Shown here one piece after another: positions 55,993 to 64,000 of a stretch of 64,000 nt of DNA. A program made the translations under genes and the position numbers. Each line of letters opens with the position of its first letter. Position 1 is the stretch's first letter. Below the pieces are notes generated by a model. That model was not told the DNA's origin, did not search any database, and worked only from the letters and a program-made list of their open reading frames with translations. This DNA is from an uncultured Alphaproteobacteria bacterium (lineage in GTDB: Bacteria > Pseudomonadota > Alphaproteobacteria > HIMB59 > GCA-002718135). The stretch is taken from NCBI GenBank assembly GCA_902570155.1, contig CACFXU010000001.1, positions 105,360 to 169,359 of the forward strand, in the 5' to 3' direction.

Positions 55993-56409
55993 ATGTTAAA
56001 CAAGAATATGGTTTCAGAAAATTTTGATAGTTTATTTAAGGCTGCAAAAAAAGTTAGAGAGCAAGCTCATGTGCCTTATTCAAATTTTAAAGTAGGAGCA
56101 GCTTTTCTAACAGAAGATAGTAAAATTATTACTGGTTGTAATGTTGAAAATGCTGCCTATCCTCAATCCCAGTGTGCCGAAGCAACTGCAATTGGAAATA
56201 TGATATCTAATGGAAACAAAAAAATTTTAGAAGTTGTGATTATAGGTTCAGGTGAATTATTATGCTCACCATGTGGAGGTTGTAGACAGAGGTTAAGAGA
56301 ATTTGCTACTTTAGATACTAAGATTCATATGTGTAATGAAAATGGTCATATGAAAACATCTACTCTCGAAGAATTACTTCCAGATTCTTTTGGCCCAGAG
56401 AATCTTTAA
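55993..56409 (+). CDS. cdd: Cytidine deaminase
   Basis: Cdd converts cytidine and deoxycytidine to uridine and deoxyuridine. The 138-residue protein shows VPYSNFKVGAAFLTED, GCNVENAAYPQSQCAEATAIGNM with the zinc Cys and catalytic Glu (CAEA), and CSPCGGCRQRLREFA with two more zinc cysteines. Length fits the small tetrameric class. The stop overlaps the start of the purine nucleoside phosphorylase gene by one base, giving a nucleoside catabolic run with deoA. Confidence 0.96.
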   Translation: MLNKNMVSENFDSLFKAAKKVREQAHVPYSNFKVGAAFLTEDSKIITGCNVENAAYPQSQCAEATAIGNMISNGNKKILEVVIIGSGELLCSPCGGCRQRLREFATLDTKIHMCNENGHMKTSTLEELLPDSFGPENL

Positions 56410-57239
56410 TGTTACCCTCGGCAAAAAAATTTTTAGAAATAACAAATAATACTTCACCCGATATTGCCGTAATTTTAGGAAGTGGACTAACTAATTTTTT
56501 TGAAGAAAAAGATATTCAAGAATCAATCTCATATGAACAGTTAGCTGATTTTCCACAACCAACTGTTAAAGGTCACGCAGGTAAATTAGTTTTAGGAAAA
56601 ATAAATAATTTAAATGTTGTTTGTATGTATGGAAGATCACATATTTATGAGGGGCATAATCCTCAAAGTTTAGCTTCGCCCATAAGAGTATTGAAGGACA
56701 TTGGGTCTAAGTTATTAGTTGTTACAAATGCAGCAGGTAGTTTAGATGAAGCTATGCCGGCTGGCAGTCTAATGGCAATTAAAGATCATATTAACTGGAG
56801 TGGTTTCAATCCACTTATTGGACCCAATGCTGAAGAGTATGGCCCTCGTTTTCATGATATGAGTGATGGGTATCACAAGTTTTATAGAGATCAGTTAATA
56901 CAAGTCGCTAAAAAAATAGATCAAAAAATTTATGAAGGTATCTATTGTATGTACTCAGGACCAAATTTTGAAACTCCTGCTGAAATCAATGCCTTAAAAG
57001 TAATAGGTGGAAATGCAGTTGGAATGTCTACAGTACCAGAAGTTTTAGTTGCTAATCATTGCGGACTTCCCGTTATTGGTATCAGCGTAATCACCAACTT
57101 AGCTGCTGGTATGAATAAAACAAAATTAAGTCATCAAGAAACTTTAGAGAATGCAAGTTTAGCAGAGAACAATGTTTTAAATTTAATTAAACAATTTATA
57201 CAAGAAGTTCAATTCGATGATACCTCAAGAGATAATTAG
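56409..57239 (+). CDS. punA: Purine nucleoside phosphorylase
   Basis: PNP splits purine nucleosides to base and ribose-1-phosphate. The 276-residue trimeric-class enzyme has AVILGSGLTNFFEE, VKGHAGKLVLG, CMYGRSHIYEGHNPQS, VVTNAAGSLDEAMPAGSLM and GPNFETPAEINALKVIGGNAVGMSTVPEV with substrate-binding residues. It overlaps deoA by 23 bases. Together with the BMP transporter and upp it provides nucleoside use. Confidence 0.95.
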   Translation: MLPSAKKFLEITNNTSPDIAVILGSGLTNFFEEKDIQESISYEQLADFPQPTVKGHAGKLVLGKINNLNVVCMYGRSHIYEGHNPQSLASPIRVLKDIGSKLLVVTNAAGSLDEAMPAGSLMAIKDHINWSGFNPLIGPNAEEYGPRFHDMSDGYHKFYRDQLIQVAKKIDQKIYEGIYCMYSGPNFETPAEINALKVIGGNAVGMSTVPEVLVANHCGLPVIGISVITNLAAGMNKTKLSHQETLENASLAENNVLNLIKQFIQEVQFDDTSRDN

Positions 57240-58527
57240 AAAAAAAAGAGACAACAAAGATCTATCAAAAGAAGATATCAACTTTTTTGTAGACGGTTTA
57301 ACAAATGGATCTTTTTCAGATGCACAAATTGCAGCAATGAGCATGGCAATATTTTCAAATGGAATGACTCCTGAAGAAACTGTTTGTTTAACTGAAGCGA
57401 TGACGAACTCAGGCGATACACTAAATTGGTCTGAGATTGTAGATTCTGAGTTGGTTTGTGATAAGCACTCAACTGGTGGTGTTGGAGACAAGACGAGCGT
57501 TATTTTAGCACCAATACTTGCAGCTTGTGGACTGTATGTACCTATGATTTCAGGTAGAGGTTTGGGTCATACCGGTGGTACTCTAGATAAATTTGATTCA
57601 ATACCTGGGTACAATACAAAGCCTGATTTAGAAACTTTTAAAAAAGTTGTAAAAGACGTTGGTTGTGCAATTATTGGTCAAACCTCTAACTTAGCACCAG
57701 CTGATAAAAAATTATATTCTATAAGGGATATTGTAGGTACAGTAGAATCTTTACCCTTAATAACATCATCTATTCTTTCAAAAAAAATTGCAAGCGGTCT
57801 TTCATCTTTAGTACTTGATGTAAAAGTTGGTAATGGATCTTTTAATAGCACTATTGATATAGCAAGAGATTTATCCAACTCCTTAGTAAGAGTCGCTAAA
57901 GGAGCAGGTTTACATTGCGAAGCTATATTAACGGATATGAATCAGGTCCTAGGTAAAAGTGCTGGTCATACACTGGAGATATTAGAATGCATAAAATATA
58001 TTAAAAATGATTTTAAAGATCATCGATTAGAGAAGATCACTAATGAATTAATATCTTCGCTATTAGTAAACATTTATAAAATTTCAAAAGAAGAGGCTTA
58101 TAATAAAATTAATACTGTTATTAATAATGGACTAGCTGCAGAAAAATTTGAAATGATGGTTGCGGCCTTGGGTGGACCAAAAAATATTTTATCATCTTAT
58201 GAAAAAGATTTAATAAATACTTCAGTTCGAAAAGATGTATTTTCTAGTGAACAAGGCTGGATAGAAAAAATTCATACTAGAGAATTAGGCCTTATACTTA
58301 TTGAACTAGGAGGTGGAAGAAAACAGGTTACCGATAAAATAGATTACGGAGTTGGATATGATAATGTACTCAATATTGGTGATGAAGTGAATTCCTCAAC
58401 TCCTTTATTAAGTTTATACTCAAATAAAAATATAGATGATAATTTAATAAATAAAATACAAAGTTGTTTCATCATTTCAGATAAAAAAACTCACAAACTA
58501 TCTGAAATATTTGAAACCATAAACTAA
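57217..58527 (+). CDS. deoA: Thymidine phosphorylase
   Basis: DeoA splits thymidine (and often uridine) to base and deoxyribose-1-phosphate. The 436-residue protein opens PQEIIRKKRDNKDLSKEDINFFVDG, the family start, and carries CDKHSTGGVGDKTSVILAPI (phosphate site), MISGRGLGHTGGTLDKFDSIPG and the catalytic Lys/Ser region SILSKKIASGLSSLVLDVKVGNG. It overlaps punA and the O-methyltransferase gene. Ribose-5-phosphate entry via deoB or deoC is not in the window. Confidence 0.95.
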   Translation: MIPQEIIRKKRDNKDLSKEDINFFVDGLTNGSFSDAQIAAMSMAIFSNGMTPEETVCLTEAMTNSGDTLNWSEIVDSELVCDKHSTGGVGDKTSVILAPILAACGLYVPMISGRGLGHTGGTLDKFDSIPGYNTKPDLETFKKVVKDVGCAIIGQTSNLAPADKKLYSIRDIVGTVESLPLITSSILSKKIASGLSSLVLDVKVGNGSFNSTIDIARDLSNSLVRVAKGAGLHCEAILTDMNQVLGKSAGHTLEILECIKYIKNDFKDHRLEKITNELISSLLVNIYKISKEEAYNKINTVINNGLAAEKFEMMVAALGGPKNILSSYEKDLINTSVRKDVFSSEQGWIEKIHTRELGLILIELGGGRKQVTDKIDYGVGYDNVLNIGDEVNSSTPLLSLYSNKNIDDNLINKIQSCFIISDKKTHKLSEIFETIN

Positions 58528-59183
58528 TGAGTACCCAAACTGAAATTAATAAAGCACTTGTGCAATACTTACAAAGCGTAGGTTACCGAGAAGATAAAAT
58601 AATTACTGAACTAGAAAATGAAACTTTAAAACTTGGTAGTGTTTCCCAAATGCAGATTGCAAAAGAACAAGGTCAGTTTTTAGAAATGATAACTAAAATT
58701 TCTAATGCTAAAAACTGTTTAGAAATTGGAAGGTTTACAGGGATGAGCACTTTGTTTTTGGCTAGAGGTATACCTGAATCAGGAAAAATCGTAACTGTTG
58801 ATAATTCAGATGAATTTTTATCCTTAGCAAAAAAATATTGGGAATTAGATAATATGAGCTCAAAAATTGAATCTATTATTGGAGATGGTGTTGAGGTAAT
58901 GCAAAGCATGATAGACCGTCAACAGAGTTATGATTTAATTTTTATAGATGCTGATAAAAATAATTACCCAAATTATTACGAACTGTCGCTAAGCCTATTA
59001 GTTTCTAATGGAATAATAATTATTGATAATATGCTTTGGCACGGTGATGTGGCAGATGAAACTAAACAAGATTCTCAAACAAAAACTATCCGTGATTTAA
59101 ATTTAAAAATACAAAATGACACAAGAGTGGAATTCTCTCTTTTGCCATTATCTGATGGATTATCGTTTATAAGAAAAAAATAA
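58527..59183 (+). CDS. SAM-dependent O-methyltransferase, COMT-like family 3
   Basis: A 218-residue class I methyltransferase of the CCoAOMT/COMT family. Motif I is NCLEIGRFTGMSTLFLARGIPESG, followed by KIVTVDNSDEF, and the metal-binding YDLIFIDADKNNYPNYYE and IIIDNMLWHGDVAD carry the conserved Asp and Asn ligands. Acceptors in this family are catechols or caffeoyl-type phenols; the substrate here is unknown. Translation is coupled to deoA (TAATG), although no functional link with nucleosides is evident. Confidence 0.88.
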   Translation: MSTQTEINKALVQYLQSVGYREDKIITELENETLKLGSVSQMQIAKEQGQFLEMITKISNAKNCLEIGRFTGMSTLFLARGIPESGKIVTVDNSDEFLSLAKKYWELDNMSSKIESIIGDGVEVMQSMIDRQQSYDLIFIDADKNNYPNYYELSLSLLVSNGIIIIDNMLWHGDVADETKQDSQTKTIRDLNLKIQNDTRVEFSLLPLSDGLSFIRKK

Positions 59184-59189
59184 CAAAGA

Positions 59190-59217
59190 CTTGAATTAAA
59201 CACAATCATCCCCACAT
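59190..59217 (+). promoter_or_regulatory. Sigma-32-like heat-shock promoter of hsp20
   Basis: CTTGAAT (59190-59196) and CCCCACAT (59210-59217) are separated by 13 bases and fit the RpoH pattern well. The predicted start lies about 60 bases before the chosen hsp20 ATG, leaving room for a 5' leader. It is the closest of three such elements in the window to the consensus CTTGAAA. Confidence 0.65.
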
Positions 59218-59280
59218 TATAATTGTCTGTATGCCATTGTGGGTGCGGACAAAATAAACTTGCTTAATAAAGGAGTTATT

Positions 59281-59718
59281 ATGACTAGAAACCTATCCGT
59301 TTGGAATTCTCTAAGACCATTCTCTGTTGGATTTGACTCAATTTTTGATGAATTTGATAGAATGCTGGAGTCTACAGAACGATACAATACAAATTATCCA
59401 CCTTACAATATTCATAGAGTCGATGAGCATAACTATAAAATTGAAGTTGCTCTCGCTGGATATAGTAAAGAAGATATTGAGATTGAATTAAAAGAAAACA
59501 ACCTAACTGTTAGAAATAAACCTAAAGAAAAAGTGGTTAATGAAAATGGCAATGGTGTAATCCATAAAGGAATCTCAACAAGACAGTTTGAAAGATCGTT
59601 CACAATTTCAGAGGACATCAAAGTCAAAGATGCTGAATTGAAGAATGGACTTTTAGCGATTGATTTGGAGAGAATTATTCCAGAAGAAAAAAAAGCTAGA
59701 CTTATTTCAATAAAATAG
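59281..59718 (+). CDS. Small heat-shock protein (Hsp20/alpha-crystallin)
   Basis: A 145-residue chaperone that holds unfolded proteins. The start TRNLSVWNSLRPFSVGFDSIFDEFDRML is IbpA-like, the alpha-crystallin domain has YKIEVALAGYSKEDIEIELKENNLTV and the conserved ATG-start-like GLLAIDLERIIPEEKKARLI at its end (GxLxIxLxR-PE). ATG 59281 has a clear AAGGAG six bases upstream; the upstream ATG at 59239 would give an unlikely extension. A sigma-32-like promoter precedes it and a GC hairpin terminator follows. Confidence 0.95.
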   Translation: MTRNLSVWNSLRPFSVGFDSIFDEFDRMLESTERYNTNYPPYNIHRVDEHNYKIEVALAGYSKEDIEIELKENNLTVRNKPKEKVVNENGNGVIHKGISTRQFERSFTISEDIKVKDAELKNGLLAIDLERIIPEEKKARLISIK

Positions 59719-59726
59719 TTTTGATA

Positions 59727-59756
59727 GGGGCCCAAAGTGGCCCCAACATTTTTAAC
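59727..59756 (+). terminator. Intrinsic terminator after hsp20
   Basis: GGGGCC (59727-59732) pairs with GGCCCC (59739-59744) around the loop CAAAGT, followed by AACATTTTTAA. The GC-rich stem stands out in this AT-rich genome and lies nine bases after the hsp20 stop. It isolates hsp20 from the iron transporter gene downstream. Confidence 0.8.
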
Positions 59757-59874
59757 TTTAAATTTAGAATAAATCTAATTTTATGAATTTTAACAACACT
59801 GATATTAAAAAAAAATTCATATAGATCTACATTCGTATTCTGATAATTTTTAATAAGATTCTTAATCATAGAAC

Positions 59875-59897
59875 GTGGAGATATTTATTATCTCCAC
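59875..59897 (+). promoter_or_regulatory. Perfect hairpin next to the ribosome site of the iron-binding protein gene
   Basis: GTGGAGATA (59875-59883) and TATCTCCAC (59889-59897) form a 9-pair stem with loop TTTAT, followed by an A-run and the AGAAGG ribosome site, 17 bases from the ATG. No T-run follows on the plus strand, so it is not a terminator of that strand. It could be an operator for an iron regulator or an mRNA-stability element. It does not match the Fur, Irr or RirA box consensus that I know. Confidence 0.5.
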
Positions 59898-59914
59898 AAA
59901 AAAAAGAAGGTTAT

Positions 59915-60928
59915 ATGAAAATTATTTTTAGATTACTATTGATACTAATTGCATCTACGATTTCACTAAACTTGTTTGCCAAAGAGGTTAATGTTTATTC
60001 TTACAGGCAGCCAATTTTAATAGATCCTTTCTTTGAGGAATTTACAAAATTGACTGGCATAAAGGTAAATGTTTTACATGCAAAAAAAGGATTGCTAGAA
60101 AGAGTTTTAGCTGAAGGTGAAGATACACCTGCTGACTTAGTATTAACAGTTGATATAGCCAGGTTAAACCAATTTGTTGAAAAGGATATTTTACAACCAA
60201 TTAACTCAGATATTTTGAATATGAATATTCCAAATCATTTAAGAGACAGTAATAATAAATGGTTTGCACTTTCAAAGAGAGCTAGAATTGTTGCAATATC
60301 AAAAGAAAGAGTATCTACAGACTCAATTAAAAGAATAGAAGATTTATCTGATCCAAAATGGAAAGGTAAAATTTGTACAAGACCTGGCAGCCATGACTAC
60401 AATAGATCACTTTTAGCTTCAATAATTGCTGCAAATGGAGAAGCTATAGCTGAAGAATGGGCAGCAGGCATCGTTGCAAATTTAGCACGAAAACCTGAAG
60501 GTAATGATAGAGCTCAAGCAAAAGCAATTTATGAAGGTGTTTGTGACATTGCTGTAATGAATACCTATTATTTTGGAAAAATGAAATTTAATGAAAAGAA
60601 TCCAGAACAAAAAGAATGGGCTAACTCAATAGAGTTAGTTTTTACTAACCAAGAAGACAGAGGTAATCACATTAATGTTGCTGGCGGTGGTGTAATTAAG
60701 TACTCTAAAAATAAAGACAACGCGATTGCACTACTTGAATTTTTGACTCAACCAAAAGCCCAAGTCCTCTACAGTTCTATAAACTATGAATATCCGGTTA
60801 ACCCAGATATGCAATTAACTGATGAGTTAAAATCATGGGGTGAATTTAAAGAAGATAAACTGCCTGTTGAAAAACTAGCAGAACTTGCTCCCATAGCTCA
60901 GAAAATCATTGATAGAGTAGGCTGGTAA
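59915..60928 (+). CDS. Ferric iron ABC transporter substrate-binding protein (FbpA/FutA type)
   Basis: A 337-residue periplasmic protein with a signal peptide (KIIFRLLLILIASTISLNLFAK). The mature sequence EVNVYSYRQPILIDPFFEEFTKLTGIKVNVLHA split, DTPADLVLTVDIARLNQF, DPKWKGKICTRPGSHDYNRSLLASIIA, VCDIAVMNTYYFGKM and AGGGVIKYSKNKDNAI are signatures of the Fe3+-binding FbpA/IdiA family; the Tyr pair in NTYYFGK and YSYRQP fit iron ligation. It is 18 bases before the permease gene. A hairpin in the leader may control it. Confidence 0.93.
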   Translation: MKIIFRLLLILIASTISLNLFAKEVNVYSYRQPILIDPFFEEFTKLTGIKVNVLHAKKGLLERVLAEGEDTPADLVLTVDIARLNQFVEKDILQPINSDILNMNIPNHLRDSNNKWFALSKRARIVAISKERVSTDSIKRIEDLSDPKWKGKICTRPGSHDYNRSLLASIIAANGEAIAEEWAAGIVANLARKPEGNDRAQAKAIYEGVCDIAVMNTYYFGKMKFNEKNPEQKEWANSIELVFTNQEDRGNHINVAGGGVIKYSKNKDNAIALLEFLTQPKAQVLYSSINYEYPVNPDMQLTDELKSWGEFKEDKLPVEKLAELAPIAQKIIDRVGW

Positions 60929-60945
60929 ATTATAGGTTAACTGTT

Positions 60946-62541
60946 TTGATAAATTTTAATTTATGGTCTAATTCTGTGGCGATAATTGCTTTAGTAATTA
61001 TCGCCCCTATTTTTTCAATATTTTATTACGCGATCTTAGGTGATACATCACTATGGCCACATCTATTTTCTACTGTTTTGCCCAGATATCTTACCAATAC
61101 AATAATTCTAATGTTTGGTGTTGGAGGATTAAGTTTAGTCTTTGGTTTGACTACTGCTTGGATAGTGACAAGATATAATTTTTTTGGGAAAAAATTTTTT
61201 GAATGGATGTTATTATTACCAGCTGCTGTCCCAGCTTATATTATTGCCTATACTTATACCGACTTTTTTGAATATGCTGGTCCTCTTCAATCATTGCTAA
61301 GAGACATATTTGGTTGGACGAGCTCAAAAGATTACTGGTTTCCAAATGTGCGATCAATGGGAGGTGCAATTTTCGTAATGTCTTCTGTACTGTATCCATA
61401 CGTATATTTAATGACTAGAGCATCATTTATAACGACACCTATATCTTTTTTTCAAACTAGTTCTATTTATGGAAGGAATTCTTTCTTCAATGTTGCTATT
61501 CCATTTGGTCGTCCTGGTATAATTGCTGGCTTGGCCTTAGTACTAATGGAAACAATTTCTGATTTTGGGACAGTTGATTATTTTGCAATTGAAACATTAA
61601 CCTTAGGCGTATTTAATGTTTGGTTAGGAATGAATAGTTTATCTGGCGCATCACAGATTTCTAGTATTTTATTTATGATTGTTATAGTACTTTTAACTTT
61701 AGAGTATTTGGGTAGGCGTAGCAGAAAATTTCATGAAAAATATAGTGGTGCATCTTATACACCAACCCAGGCAGTTTCTGGTGTCAAAAATTCTTTATTG
61801 TTTTTAATTTGCCTAATACCTTTAAGTCTTGGTTTTATAATACCTGTTTCAATTTTATTGAATTTTGTAATTAAAGGTTATTCTATAATAAATTTTTTTG
61901 AAATTTTTCAAATAACACTATCAAGTATATCTTTAGCATTTATTTCTTCATCATTGATTATGTTGCTATCCTTATTAATGATTATAGTTGGAGCATATAA
62001 ATCAAATAATTTCCATAAAATTTTAATATTTTTTGCTTCTTCTGGTTATGCTTTTCCAGGAACAATTCTTGCTGTTGGAATAGTTGTATTTGTTGGGTGG
62101 CTTAATGATTTAATTTATTTTCGTGTGAGTTATGCTGTTGGCGGATTTATAATTTTATTATTTGCGTATAGTATAAGATTTTTAGCTGTTGGTAATGGAG
62201 CCATTACATCAGGTATTTCAAGAATTCATCCAAACTTATTAGATGCATCAAGAACAATGGGTGTTAGCTTTTTCAAAAGTATAAGAAAAATTATATTACC
62301 CCTGCTGTATACAAATTTATTAGTTGGAGGAATATTAGTTTTCGTAGATATCTTAAAAGAACTTCCAATAACACTTTTATTAAGACCATTTAATTTTGAG
62401 ACACTAGCAACCTATGTTTATCAATATGCCTCTGATGAAATGTTGGAGGAGTCAGCATTTGCAGCTCTAATTATCGTTATTGCTGGATTAGGACCGGTAA
62501 TTTTTCTTAACAGAACAATTACTAAATCAATAAAAAACTAA
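60946..62541 (+). CDS. Ferric iron ABC transporter permease (FbpB type)
   Basis: A 531-residue inner-membrane protein with two fused six-helix-like permease units, typical of FbpB/SfuB. Each half has an ATPase-docking EAA-like loop: first half YGRNSFFNVAIPFGRPGIIAGLALVLME (given in parts), second half DASRTMGVSFFKSIRKIILPLL. It starts at TTG with a short leader after the binding-protein gene. The cognate ATPase gene is on the other strand three bases beyond the stop, so the two are convergent rather than co-transcribed. Confidence 0.93.
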   Translation: MINFNLWSNSVAIIALVIIAPIFSIFYYAILGDTSLWPHLFSTVLPRYLTNTIILMFGVGGLSLVFGLTTAWIVTRYNFFGKKFFEWMLLLPAAVPAYIIAYTYTDFFEYAGPLQSLLRDIFGWTSSKDYWFPNVRSMGGAIFVMSSVLYPYVYLMTRASFITTPISFFQTSSIYGRNSFFNVAIPFGRPGIIAGLALVLMETISDFGTVDYFAIETLTLGVFNVWLGMNSLSGASQISSILFMIVIVLLTLEYLGRRSRKFHEKYSGASYTPTQAVSGVKNSLLFLICLIPLSLGFIIPVSILLNFVIKGYSIINFFEIFQITLSSISLAFISSSLIMLLSLLMIIVGAYKSNNFHKILIFFASSGYAFPGTILAVGIVVFVGWLNDLIYFRVSYAVGGFIILLFAYSIRFLAVGNGAITSGISRIHPNLLDASRTMGVSFFKSIRKIILPLLYTNLLVGGILVFVDILKELPITLLLRPFNFETLATYVYQYASDEMLEESAFAALIIVIAGLGPVIFLNRTITKSIKN

Positions 62542-62544
62542 AAC

Positions 62545-63591
62545 TTAATACTTAAAAATATAAGCCTGATCATTATCAATTTCTATCTCGACTGCAGACG
62601 ATTGTTTTGGATTAAAGTCAGCAGGCATGTGGCTATGAACATGAACAACTTCATTATTATTATCTAACACAGATAAATGTATAAAACTAAATGACCCCAT
62701 TAATTTTGACGCCATAACGGTTCCCTTAATTCCATTAACTGGTGTTGGTTGTTTGTTGAGTTTTATACCTTGAGGTCTTATGTGTACTACAACTTTTTCA
62801 CCTTCTAAATTTCCAGGTGTTTTAATTTTCCCAACTGGTGTGTAAATGTGAGATTCTTTAACAACACCTTCAAATTTATTTGTTTCACCAAAAAAACCTG
62901 TAACATATGAATTTTTTGGATTGTTGTAGAGATCATTCGGAGTTCCTGACTGTACAATCGAACCTGATTTATCAAAAATATTTATATGATTTGAGATAAA
63001 CATTGCCTCGAAAGGATCATGAGTGACTATAATTACAGACACATTTGATTTTTGTAATAGATGCAGTGTATCATCTCTCACCTCTTCTCGAAGGCTTAAA
63101 TCTAAACTTGAAAAAGGCTCATCTAATAAAAGTAAATCGGGTTGTGAAATTATAGATCGTGCAAGTGCAACTCTTTGTTGTTCACCACCACTTAACTCGT
63201 GTGGGTATTTATCTAGTGAATTAGGTAATTTTATTAATTCAATAATTTCATCAACATTATTAGTTGAATTTTTAGCGTTAGTTGGAAATCTCAAATTTTC
63301 TTTTACTGTCAAATGCGGGAATAAAGCGTAATCTTGAAATAAAAAACCAATTTTTCTTTTTTCTGTAGGTAAGTGTTTTGCAGTACTGCTTACTTCTTCA
63401 CCATTAATAATAATTTTACCTGATTGTACTTTTTCAAGACCTGCTATGAGCTTTAATAAAGTAGTTTTTCCACTACCTGACGGTCCCAAAATACAAGAGA
63501 TACTATCTTTATTGAGATTAAAATTAATATTATTTAAAATTTTTTTATTATTAATTGAATGAGTAAGATCTTTAACTTCAACAGCAATCAT
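62545..63591 (-). CDS. Iron ABC transporter ATP-binding protein (FbpC type)
   Basis: A 348-residue ABC ATPase with Walker A GPSGSGKTTLLK, Q-loop FLFQDYALFPHLTV, signature LSGGEQQRVALARSI, Walker B LLLLDEPFSSLD, switch His in VIIVTHDPFEA, and a C-terminal TOBE-like domain with VHIRPQGIKL. These match FbpC/PotA-like importers. It is convergent with the permease gene, unusual for an iron transporter, so its expression is controlled apart. A separate promoter must lie within or beyond the 21-base gap to the M48 gene. Confidence 0.9.
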   Translation of the reverse strand: MIAVEVKDLTHSINNKKILNNINFNLNKDSISCILGPSGSGKTTLLKLIAGLEKVQSGKIIINGEEVSSTAKHLPTEKRKIGFLFQDYALFPHLTVKENLRFPTNAKNSTNNVDEIIELIKLPNSLDKYPHELSGGEQQRVALARSIISQPDLLLLDEPFSSLDLSLREEVRDDTLHLLQKSNVSVIIVTHDPFEAMFISNHINIFDKSGSIVQSGTPNDLYNNPKNSYVTGFFGETNKFEGVVKESHIYTPVGKIKTPGNLEGEKVVVHIRPQGIKLNKQPTPVNGIKGTVMASKLMGSFSFIHLSVLDNNNEVVHVHSHMPADFNPKQSSAVEIEIDNDQAYIFKY

Positions 63592-63612
63592 AAAATACCT
63601 ATTACACTAAAA

Positions 63613-64000
63613 TTAAACTTGGGGAAATTTATCTAAAATTTCACTTTCCCATTCAAGAAACTTTTTTGATCTATTATCAGGACTTGGATGTGATCCCATA
63701 AATTCAGGCACTCTCCCTTCTTGACCTGCCATCATTCTTTGCCATAATTTAGCAGGTTCTTTAATATTAAATCCAGCAAGATTCATAAATCCCATACCTA
63801 AATAATCAGCTTCACTTTCCATTTTTCTACTAAATGGAAGAAAAATACCATACTTAACCACTGAGTTGTAAACATTACCACCTACGTTACCAACTCTAAA
63901 AGATTTATTTAAAAGTTCAGCGTATTTACTTCGCGATATTCCAATTGTTGCCATTTGCATCATAGATGCTTGGGTTAATTTTTCAACAGTGTGTCTAGCA
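63613..64000 (-). CDS. M48 family metallopeptidase, C-terminal part
   Basis: The last 129 codons or so of a zinc peptidase whose start lies beyond the right edge. The visible frame begins ARHTVEKLTQASMM, which follows directly on the HExxH helix in this family (HEIGHVTARHxxE), then ESEADYLGMGFMNLAGFN with the Glu third zinc ligand, then WQRMMAG and MGSHPSPDNRSKKFLEW. M48 proteins near this length are often periplasmic Bep/LoiP-like quality-control proteases. The frame is open to the edge. Confidence 0.88.
   Translation of the reverse strand, partial: ARHTVEKLTQASMMQMATIGISRSKYAELLNKSFRVGNVGGNVYNSVVKYGIFLPFSRKMESEADYLGMGFMNLAGFNIKEPAKLWQRMMAGQEGRVPEFMGSHPSPDNRSKKFLEWESEILDKFPQV

Noticed and set aside
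59860..59914. Intrinsic terminator before the iron-binding protein gene
   Set aside because: The strong stem is followed by A residues, not T, on the plus strand, and the minus strand has no T-run after it either. It is listed as a regulatory hairpin instead.

Overview
The window is a contiguous, gene-dense, very AT-rich piece of a bacterial chromosome. Intergenic gaps are mostly 0-200 bases, many genes overlap by 1-40 bases, and homopolymer A/T runs are frequent. Gene families and gene order point to a streamlined marine alphaproteobacterium of the SAR11 or HIMB59/AEGEAN-169 kind. The order mnmE, rho | maf, aroE, coaE, dnaQ, Tim44-like, Smr, hslU, hslV, his genes is the classic alphaproteobacterial origin-proximal block. 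The exact lineage cannot be fixed by eye. I saw no tRNA, rRNA, insertion sequence, prophage or CRISPR.

Layout. (1) 1-2928, minus strand: the 5' end of mnmE, a secreted beta-propeller (FG-GAP/VCBS) protein and rho. (2) 2929-3350: the only gene-free stretch over 300 bases, very AT-rich, divergent, with nested inverted repeats and DnaA-box-like words; it is the best oriC candidate. (3) 3351-7576, plus: maf, aroE, coaE, dnaQ, Tim44-like, a phage-type lysozyme and Smr. (4) 7573-12822, minus: DUF3108, GT39, tandem-PAP2 membrane protein, hslU and hslV. (5) 12904-16797, plus: hisB-hisH-GNAT-hisA-hisF-hisE-HIT. (6) 16799-20781: a DolP-like BON lipoprotein and rsmI, a head-to-head overlapping LpoA-like lipoprotein, then rdgB and rph. 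(7) 20829-26598, plus: hrcA-grpE-dnaK-dnaJ-dapB. (8) 26689-30195: an outer-membrane barrel-like protein, a lipid-anchored subtilisin with a possible autotransporter C-terminus, a small lipoprotein and a DUF2244 protein. (9) 30408-40111: pyruvate carboxylase, a lipoprotein, upp and a BMP-type nucleoside ABC transporter. (10) 40159-48559, minus: katG, DUF985 cupin, ribA, hisI, hemB, thrS, cysS and DUF2141. (11) 48588-52702, plus: a PABA/folate operon (pabB, pabA, aminotransferase IV, folP, folB, folK), met tail to tail by a divergent trpF. (12) 53382-59718, plus: DUF1800/DUF1501 pair, nucleoside catabolism (cdd, punA, deoA), an O-methyltransferase and Hsp20. (13) 59915-64000: iron ABC transporter, with the ATPase gene on the opposite strand, and a truncated M48 peptidase.

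How the genes work together. The BMP transporter with upp, and cdd-punA-deoA 15 kb away, form a nucleoside uptake and salvage pathway. hslVU, dnaKJ and hsp20 each carry a sigma-32-like promoter (CTTGNNT, 13-14 base spacer, CCAT-type -10), which suggests a coherent RpoH heat-shock regulon. DolP, RsmI and LpoA neighbours match the enterobacterial rsmI-lpoA-dolP neighbourhood. Several genes (hisB, upp, the BMP transporter ATPase, the iron-binding protein) have a perfect inverted repeat at or next to the translation start.

I found no clearly new molecular machine. The most rewarding leads are the candidate origin, the start-site hairpins, the subtilisin/outer-membrane cluster, the divergent-overlap rsmI/lpoA pair, and several proteins with altered key motifs (TrpF, PabA, PabB, RsmI, tandem PAP2).
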